The notes beneath the pieces are model-generated. The model saw only the letters and a program-made list of their open reading frames with translations, ran no database searches and was not told the origin of the DNA. A stretch of DNA of 44,272 bases. It comes from Conexibacter sp. Its GTDB lineage: Bacteria; Actinomycetota; Thermoleophilia; Solirubrobacterales; Solirubrobacteraceae. Each line of letters starts with the position of its first letter. The stretch's first letter is position 1. The position numbers and the translations under genes were made by a program. Where the stretch lies: NCBI GenBank assembly GCA_025964325.1, contig JAOPZA010000105.1, forward strand, positions 1-44,272, read 5' to 3'. Positions 38,978 to 44,272 of the stretch are shown here, one piece after another.

Positions 38978-39610
38978 TCAGTCGAGCTGCGCCTGCTGCG
39001 TCGCGATGAACTCCCGCAGCGCGCGCTTGCCGCCGCCGACGATCGGTGCGCCGTGGGCCAGCAGCAGCACGTCGAAGTCGACATCGTCGACCAACCGCTG
39101 GAAGGCGGCGAGCAGCCCGCGCCGCACCGCCACCGGATCGCTGCCCAGCAGCCCGTCGGGGAAGAACGCCAGCGACCCCGCGCCGCCGTGGTCGCGGATC
39201 AGGCTGTCGGCGAACGCAAGCGCGCCGGGCCCGAGCGCGATGTGCAGCGCCGTCTCCTCCTGCGTCAGCGTGCCCACCTTCTCCGCGACGATGCCCGGCG
39301 CGACCTCGTCGCCGAACTCGAAGCCCCCCACCCGGACCGGCGCGTCGGCGAGATCCCAGAGGCCGGCGGCGTTGCACGCGACGGTGCACCTGAACCGTTC
39401 GACGAACGGGGCGCTGTGGCGGACGTGGTGGCGATTCGTGAGCACGATCCGCTCGGGCCGCGGGAGCCCGTCGAAGGCGGCGAGGCCCTCGGTCGGCACC
39501 ATCGGGTCGATCAGCGTGCGCGCCTCGACCACGTAGGCCGAGTGGACCGGCTGGTGGATCGTCTCGCGCATGGCCGTCCACTCGTACAGGCCCGGAAGGA
39601 TCTCCTGCAT
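38978..39610 (-). CDS. metallo-beta-lactamase-fold protein with degenerate metal site
   Basis: A 210-residue protein of the MBL fold. N-terminal strands (LPGLYEWTAM), IVLTNRHHVRHSAPF at the position of the HxHxDH motif, and VLLLAHGAPIVGGG at the place of the late His. The usual HxHxDH reads NRHHVRH, so the first metal ligands are not canonical; a single metal could still be held. The function is unclear, maybe a lyase or hydrolase of thioester. The gene is alone on the minus strand. Confidence 0.75.
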   Translation of the reverse strand: MQEILPGLYEWTAMRETIHQPVHSAYVVEARTLIDPMVPTEGLAAFDGLPRPERIVLTNRHHVRHSAPFVERFRCTVACNAAGLWDLADAPVRVGGFEFGDEVAPGIVAEKVGTLTQEETALHIALGPGALAFADSLIRDHGGAGSLAFFPDGLLGSDPVAVRRGLLAAFQRLVDDVDFDVLLLAHGAPIVGGGKRALREFIATQQAQLD

Positions 39611-39703
39611 GGCGCTTGGGATGCGCGTCGGCGGCCGATCTCAAACCCGCGCGTCCTCGTCAGGCCGGTTCGCCGTGGGACGCGCGGGGTAGCGGTCGCG
39701 TCA

Positions 39704-40171
39704 ATGAGAGCACGGCAGACGACACCGCTCGGCGCGGTCGCGAAGGGCCTGATCGCGGGCGCCGCCGGGACCGCGGCGATGACCGCCGCGCAGACCGCCG
39801 TGATGAAGGCACGCGGTCAGGAGGGCTCGACGTTGCCGGCCGAGATCGGCAAGCGGATCATCCGCGGCGTCTTCCAGCGCGACGTGCCGGAGGACAAGAC
39901 CGCCCTGCTGAACAACGCCATGCACTGGGCCTACGGCACGAGCTGGGGCGCGGTCTACGGGATCGTCGAGAGCAGCGTGCACGCGCCACCGCTGAAGAGC
40001 GGGCTCGCCCTCGGCGCCGCCGTGTGGGCCGAGAGCCTCGTCGCGCTGCCGGCGACGAAGCTGGCTCCTCCGGTCTGGCAGTACCCACCGCTCGAGCTCG
40101 CGCTCGACGCCGGCTACCACCTGGTCTACGGCGTCGCGGCGGCGCTGGCGTTCGCAGCGCTGCGCGGCTGA
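39704..40171 (+). CDS. small membrane protein, 155 residues
   Basis: The protein has a basic start (MRARQTTPLG) and three to four hydrophobic segments: AVAKGLIAGAAGTAAMTAAQ, GTSWGAVYGIVES, GLALGAAVWAESLVALPA, and YHLVYGVAAALAFAALR. The layout resembles DUF1440-like actinobacterial membrane proteins, but the family assignment is uncertain. No ribosome site is obvious. Its stop is one base from the stop of the convergent galactokinase gene. Confidence 0.65.
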   Translation: MRARQTTPLGAVAKGLIAGAAGTAAMTAAQTAVMKARGQEGSTLPAEIGKRIIRGVFQRDVPEDKTALLNNAMHWAYGTSWGAVYGIVESSVHAPPLKSGLALGAAVWAESLVALPATKLAPPVWQYPPLELALDAGYHLVYGVAAALAFAALRG

Positions 40172-40172
40172 T

Positions 40173-41234
40173 TCACGGCGCTGAGACGACCAGCCGCGCG
40201 CCCGCGTCGGGTCGCACGACGAGCCCGTCCTCGGGCACCGTCGCGCCCGGTGGCAGGAGGGCGAGCACGTGGCCGCCGAAGCCGCCGCCGACCATCCGGG
40301 CGCCCGCCGCCCCGGCCGCCTTCAGCCGCGCGACGGTCGCCTCGACCGCGTCGGTCGAGGCGGCGTAGTCGTCGCGCAGGCTCGCGTGCGAGGCGTCGAG
40401 CAGCCGGGCGACCGCCGCCAGGTCGTCGTCGTGCAACGCGCGCACGGTCGCCTCGACACGCGCGTTCTCGTCCTGCACGTGGCGCACGCGGCGCCCGAGC
40501 GGGTCGGGCAGTCGTCCGAAGGCGTCGGCGGGCGCGTCGCGCAGGGAGTCGATCCCGAGCAGGCGCGCCGCCTCCTCGGACTCCTCGCGCCGCGCGTTGT
40601 AGCCCGAGGCGGAGAGGTCGTGCGACTCGTGCGAGTCGACCGTCACGAGCTGCCAGTCGCCGAGCCGCAGCGGCGCCGGCTCGACCGCGAGCGAGCGGAA
40701 GTCGATCCGCAGCACCCGATCGCGTTCGCCGAAGAGCGACGCGAGCTGGTCGAGCAGGCCGGTCTGCGCGCCGACCCAGTCGTTCTCGACGCGCGAGCAG
40801 ATGCGCGCGAGCTGGCGGCGATCGGCGGCCTCCGCGCCCGAGAGCGCGAGCAGCCCGAGCGCGACGGCGACCGACAGCGCCGCCGACGAGGACAGCCCCG
40901 AGCCCTGCGGGACGGTGCCGTGGAGCTCGAGCCGCGCGGGGCGCACCGGCAGCCCGGCCACCTGCAGCTCGGCGGCGATGCCGCGCACGAAAGCGCGCCA
41001 ACCGCCGTCGCGCGGGCGCTCCGGCGCGGCCGCGTCGAAGCGGTCCTCCTCGCCGGCGCCGTCGTTGAGATCGCGTGCGAGCGCGACGATCTCGTCGCCC
41101 GCGATCGCCTCCGCCGTCACGGTCAGGCCGTCGGCGATCGCGAACGGCAGGCCGAGGCCGTCGTTGTAGTCGGTGTGCTCGCCGATCAGGTTGACGCGGC
41201 CCGGTGCGAACGCGACGGCGCGGTCGCGCATCAT
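40173..41234 (-). CDS. galK: galactokinase
   Basis: A 353-residue GHMP kinase that phosphorylates galactose at C1 with ATP. The galactokinase signature GRVNLIGEHTDYNDG is complete (12-26), the ATP loop is GTVPQGSGLSSSAALSVA, and the third motif is ARMVGGGFGGHVLAL. The catalytic Asp lies in TGLLDQLASLFGE. It is 13 bases downstream of the uridylyltransferase gene, forming a Leloir pair; GalT and GalE are not in the window. Two adjacent ATG codons (41234 and 41231) are possible starts. Confidence 0.95.
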   Translation of the reverse strand: MMRDRAVAFAPGRVNLIGEHTDYNDGLGLPFAIADGLTVTAEAIAGDEIVALARDLNDGAGEEDRFDAAAPERPRDGGWRAFVRGIAAELQVAGLPVRPARLELHGTVPQGSGLSSSAALSVAVALGLLALSGAEAADRRQLARICSRVENDWVGAQTGLLDQLASLFGERDRVLRIDFRSLAVEPAPLRLGDWQLVTVDSHESHDLSASGYNARREESEEAARLLGIDSLRDAPADAFGRLPDPLGRRVRHVQDENARVEATVRALHDDDLAAVARLLDASHASLRDDYAASTDAVEATVARLKAAGAAGARMVGGGFGGHVLALLPPGATVPEDGLVVRPDAGARLVVSAP

Positions 41235-41247
41235 CGGCGGGCGCGCG

Positions 41248-42633
41248 TCATCCGCGCAAGAGCTCGCCGTCGGCGATCTCGGCCGGCCCGTTCAGCTCGA
41301 CCTCGCCCTCGATCCTGACGCCGGCGCCGAACGTGACGTCGCCGTGCACGACGAGTCTCCGGGCGCGGGCGAGCGACGGCGGCCCGGCGGGGAAGTGCGT
41401 CTCGAACTGCGGGACGAGCTTGTACGCGTCGGGGTCGAGCGCGACGTACGGCGGCGGCCCGTCGCCGAATGCCGGGACCATCCGCCCGTCCTGCTCGAGC
41501 GTCCAGGCGTCGGAGCGCACGACGAGCAGGTCGTCGGTCGTCTTGACCGGCGCGAAGCGCGTGCGCGGCACCTCGACGACGCGCGCCCCCGGGATCGCGC
41601 CGAGCGCGGCGCCCATCGCCTGCTCGAGCTGCAGCACCTGCGGGCTGCTCTTGTCGGAGGGATCGACCGTCTTGCGGTTGACGATCAGCGGCAACGGCGG
41701 TCCGCCGTCCTGCTCCGCCAGCTGGCGCTCGAGCGCGCGCAGGTCGATCCAGAGGTTGTTGGTGTTGTAGTAGCGCCAGCGGTCGAGGTCGCCGAACGAG
41801 GGGTCGCCCTCGGGGACCTGTGCGCTCTCGCGCAGCACGAGGCGGTCGCCCCGCCGCGCGATGTGCCCGCCCTTGCGGTCGGCCGGGGTCCCGCGCACGA
41901 CCTCCATCGCGAACGGCACCTCCTCGGCGTCGAGCCAGGCCAGCACGCGCGGGTCGAGCACGGCGCCGAGGTTGTCGACGTTGGAGACGAACGCCCACTC
42001 GTAGCCGCGCTCGCGCAGCGTCTCCAGCATCCCGGACGCGGCGAGCGAGACGTAGATGTCGCCGTGGCCCGGCGGGCACCACTCGAGCGTCGGGTCCTGT
42101 GGCCAGTCGACCGGCTCGAGCGTGTCGGCCAGCAGCTTCGGCTCGCGTCCCTGCAGGAAGTCGGGCGGCACGTCGGCGGCGAGCTCGGGATGGCGCGCGA
42201 GCGCCTCGAGCGACGCCTCGCGCGTCGAGAACGAGTTCATCAGGACGAGCGGCAGCCGCACGCCGTGCCGCTCGCGCAGCGCCAGCACCTGCTGCGCGAC
42301 GATGTCGAGGAAGCTGCGGCCGGGCTTGACCTCGATCAGCGACTTGGGACCGCGCAGACCCATGCTGGTGCCGAGACCTCCGTTGAGCTTCAGCACGACC
42401 GCGCGGTCGAGCGCCGAGCGCGCGTCGTCGGAGATCGGTGGCAGCTCGTCGAGCTTCGGGAGCTCGCCGACCGGCTCGAGCTCGTCGCTCGGCAGCAGCC
42501 CGTCATCGCCGCCGACGAGCTGCTCGAAGCGGCGCCGGAAGGCGGCGATCGCGACGTCGGCCGCGCGGTCGGCGCGCATCCGCTCGACGGCATGCTCCAA
42601 CGCGGCGCGGGTGGAGGCGGTATCGGGGGTCAT
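41248..42633 (-). CDS. UTP-glucose-1-phosphate uridylyltransferase (UGP family)
   Basis: A 461-residue enzyme of the eukaryote-like UDPGP family, not the bacterial GalU type. The nucleotide loop is LNGGLGTSMG (83-92), with K97 in RGPKSLIEV. Further signatures are MNSFSTREASL, CPPGHGDIY, FVSNVDNLGA, and the C-terminal left-handed beta helix (VHGDVTFGAGVRIEGEVEL). It makes UDP-glucose from glucose-1-phosphate and UTP, supplying the Leloir pathway and wall sugars. A TGAGAAT element just upstream may be its -10. Confidence 0.93.
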   Translation of the reverse strand: MTPDTASTRAALEHAVERMRADRAADVAIAAFRRRFEQLVGGDDGLLPSDELEPVGELPKLDELPPISDDARSALDRAVVLKLNGGLGTSMGLRGPKSLIEVKPGRSFLDIVAQQVLALRERHGVRLPLVLMNSFSTREASLEALARHPELAADVPPDFLQGREPKLLADTLEPVDWPQDPTLEWCPPGHGDIYVSLAASGMLETLRERGYEWAFVSNVDNLGAVLDPRVLAWLDAEEVPFAMEVVRGTPADRKGGHIARRGDRLVLRESAQVPEGDPSFGDLDRWRYYNTNNLWIDLRALERQLAEQDGGPPLPLIVNRKTVDPSDKSSPQVLQLEQAMGAALGAIPGARVVEVPRTRFAPVKTTDDLLVVRSDAWTLEQDGRMVPAFGDGPPPYVALDPDAYKLVPQFETHFPAGPPSLARARRLVVHGDVTFGAGVRIEGEVELNGPAEIADGELLRG

Positions 42634-42689
42634 CGCTTCATTCTCACCTGTGGACGCCGCGGCGGGCGCGCCGGGGCCGCGTCCATTCC

Positions 42690-44099
42690 CTAGTGAGAGT
42701 GCCCGTGATGGGCCTCCGGTAGCGCCCCGGCGGGAGCGGGCGCAGCGATCAGCGCGACCAGCGCGGTCGTCAGTGGCACCGAGACGAGCAGCGCGATCGC
42801 GCCGACGAGCGTCGCGATCACGGGCTCCGCGAGATCCTGCATGTTGAGCGCGTCGGTGCCGCCGACGCCGCCGGCGTGCAGCACCAGCAGCAGCGGGAAG
42901 GTCGCGCCGACGTAGACGAGCACGAGCGTGTGGGTCGTCGCGACGAGGTGGTCACGCCCGACCTGGAGCGCGCCCTTGTAGACCCCGCGCACGTCGAGCT
43001 GCGGACTCGCGCGCCGCAGCGCCATCACGGCGGAGGCCTGCGTGACGGCCTGGTCGGCGAGCACGCCGAGCGCGCCGAAGACGAGGCCCGCGAGCACGAC
43101 GCCCTGCAGCGAGAGCGTGCCGTTGAGCTGCGTCAGCGCCTGCGAGAACTCGTTCGCGCGGCCGTCGAGTCGCGCGGCGTGCACGGCGATGCTGCCGAGC
43201 ACGCCGGCCAGCACGAGGCTGCCGGCGATCCCGAGGATCGCGGCAAGGCTGACCGCGCTCAGTCCGTACGTCAGCCCGACGGTCACGAACATGACGGCGA
43301 ACGCGCCGACCATCGCGACCGCGAAGGCCGGCCTGCCGGCCGAGACGGCCGGCACGACGAAGCTCGTGACGAGCCACAGGCTGACCGCGAAGCCGACGAG
43401 GGCGAGCAGGCCGCGCCAGCGCGCGAGCACGACGACGAGCACGGCGAAGACGATCGCCAACCACAGCATCGTGCCGCGCCGGTCGACGCTCGCGAAGGCG
43501 TAGCGCTCGCTGCTGGCGCTCGATCCGTCGGGCGTCCCGGCCGCGCGCTGCACCCGCACGTCGTCCCCCGTCTTGACGATCGGCGCGACGTTCGCGGGAC
43601 CGAGCGTGATCGTCTGGGGCGTCGCGCGATCGGCGCCGCCGGCGAGCTTCGCGACGATCTGGCTGCAACGCTGGTCGACGGGGCCGGGGCAGCGGACGAC
43701 GCGCGTGGCGGTCACGGTCGCCGCAAGCGTCGGGCCGCCCATGATCTCCGAGCGGCCGCCGTGGCCGGGGCCGTGCGGCCACAGCGCGACGAGCGCGATC
43801 GTCGTCGCGAGGGCGAGCACGGCGACCGCGCCGATCAGGCCGCGTCCCCAACGGCTCCCCCAGAGCCGCGCCGCGGGGGCCGTGTCGGCGCGCGCGGCGA
43901 GCAGCCGGCGCAGCCAGCCAGGCGTCCGCGCACCGGCGCGGCGCAGCGGCGCCGCCGTGCGGTCGCGCATCTGGCGCTGCCGCTGGCCGCGGCGCTCGCG
44001 GCGACGGGCGGCGCGGGCGCGTGCGGCTGCGTCCTGCTCGTCGGCCCACTCCTCGACGTACCCGAAGTCGTGCGGCAGGGGTCTGTCGCGGTCAGGCAT
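42690..44099 (-). CDS. YibE/F family membrane protein
   Basis: A 469-residue membrane protein. About 85 Arg-rich cytosolic residues precede the first helix (LIGAVAVLALATTIALVAL). A soluble part follows (VVRCPGPVDQRCSQIVAKL, DDVRVQRA), then about seven helices including TMLWLAIVFAVLVVVLA, AMVGAFAVMFVTVGLTYGLS and the conserved GLVFGALGVLADQAVTQASAV, typical of YibE/F. VGRDHLVATTHTLVLVYVGA is another family block. The C terminus is His-rich (HHGHSH), a possible metal contact. Function is unknown, with a transporter-like membrane role suspected. Confidence 0.88.
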   Translation of the reverse strand: MPDRDRPLPHDFGYVEEWADEQDAAARARAARRRERRGQRQRQMRDRTAAPLRRAGARTPGWLRRLLAARADTAPAARLWGSRWGRGLIGAVAVLALATTIALVALWPHGPGHGGRSEIMGGPTLAATVTATRVVRCPGPVDQRCSQIVAKLAGGADRATPQTITLGPANVAPIVKTGDDVRVQRAAGTPDGSSASSERYAFASVDRRGTMLWLAIVFAVLVVVLARWRGLLALVGFAVSLWLVTSFVVPAVSAGRPAFAVAMVGAFAVMFVTVGLTYGLSAVSLAAILGIAGSLVLAGVLGSIAVHAARLDGRANEFSQALTQLNGTLSLQGVVLAGLVFGALGVLADQAVTQASAVMALRRASPQLDVRGVYKGALQVGRDHLVATTHTLVLVYVGATFPLLLVLHAGGVGGTDALNMQDLAEPVIATLVGAIALLVSVPLTTALVALIAAPAPAGALPEAHHGHSH

Positions 44100-44238
44100 C
44101 GCAGAAGGAACTTCGCGGCCGCCCCCGCGACTCCTGCGGGGCGCTCAGCGTAGCGCTCGAGCCCGCCCGCCTGCGCGGCGTGGAGCTGCAACGCCGACCT
44201 CAACACGGGCCCAAGACGGGAACAGTTCTCATTCTCTG

Positions 44239-44244
44239 TAAGAT
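44239..44244 (+). promoter_or_regulatory. leaderless -10 box TAAGAT
   Basis: TAAGAT ends seven bases before the ATG at 44252, like the leaderless boxes elsewhere in the window. The AT-rich TTCTCATTCTCTG just before it is unusual for this sequence. Confidence 0.45.
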
Positions 44245-44251
44245 CCCGGGC

Positions 44252-44272
44252 ATGCCCCTGCGCTCCGACTCC
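44252..44272 (+). CDS. start of a gene cut by the window edge
   Basis: Seven codons (MPLRSDS) remain open to the edge of the window. The call rests mainly on the -10 box. The family cannot be named. Confidence 0.35.

Overview
The window is very GC-rich, with near-uniform G/C at third codon positions, and has no insertion sequence, phage or CRISPR. The gene families, the many starts with a TAnnnT box 6-10 nt upstream instead of a Shine-Dalgarno, and a secreted repeat protein with Ig-like and proline-rich parts suggest a soil actinomycete of class Thermoleophilia (Solirubrobacterales, Conexibacter or Solirubrobacter-like). That placement is inference; there is no rRNA in the window.

The centre (about 15.5-31.6 kb) is a complete actinobacterial-type [NiFe]-hydrogenase locus. 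Seventeen genes run on the minus strand from 30236 down to 15575 with overlaps or gaps of at most 27 nt: hypC, a second hypC-like gene, hypD, hypE, hypA, small subunit, large subunit, a NifU/Rieske-like protein, a DUF5947-like protein, a 67-residue protein, a DUF6084-like protein, an unrecognised 338-residue protein, a fused maturation protease, a 36-residue protein, hypB, a double-SIS protein and hypF. A nickel/cobalt permease diverges from the operon head. The large-subunit L1 and L2 motifs, the Cys-to-Asp change in the first small-subunit cluster motif and the absence of a Tat signal place the enzyme in group 1h (formerly group 5), the high-affinity type that oxidises atmospheric H2. The five to seven uncharacterised proteins embedded between the structural and maturation genes are the best candidate for an undescribed system.

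Left flank (1-15.5 kb): a thioredoxin-fold protein, a DUF1810 protein, a hypothetical, a TetR repressor divergent from an MMPL/RND exporter over a shared palindromic operator, a CPA1 Na+/H+ antiporter, a cupin, a large secreted repeat protein, a Kup potassium transporter, an SDR enzyme with an added four-cysteine module, and a minus-strand cluster of a 36-codon ORF, an HhH-GPD repair protein, a BNR-repeat protein and a MoaD/ThiS-like protein ending in GG. Two kinds of palindromic repeat sit between genes here and supply the last codons or stop codon of neighbouring genes.

Right flank (31.7-44.3 kb): an ECF sigma factor with a SnoaL-like tail, a STAS protein, a VOC protein, an OsmC protein, remnants of a nucleotidyltransferase and a PIN toxin, tRNA-Asp with a clear terminator, a cytochrome P450 broken by one extra C, tRNA-Val, a secreted GH6-like protein, a NagD-type HAD phosphatase, a degenerate metallo-beta-lactamase-fold protein, a small membrane protein, galactokinase with UTP-glucose-1-phosphate uridylyltransferase (a Leloir pair), and a YibE/F membrane protein. 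A new gene begins at the right edge.
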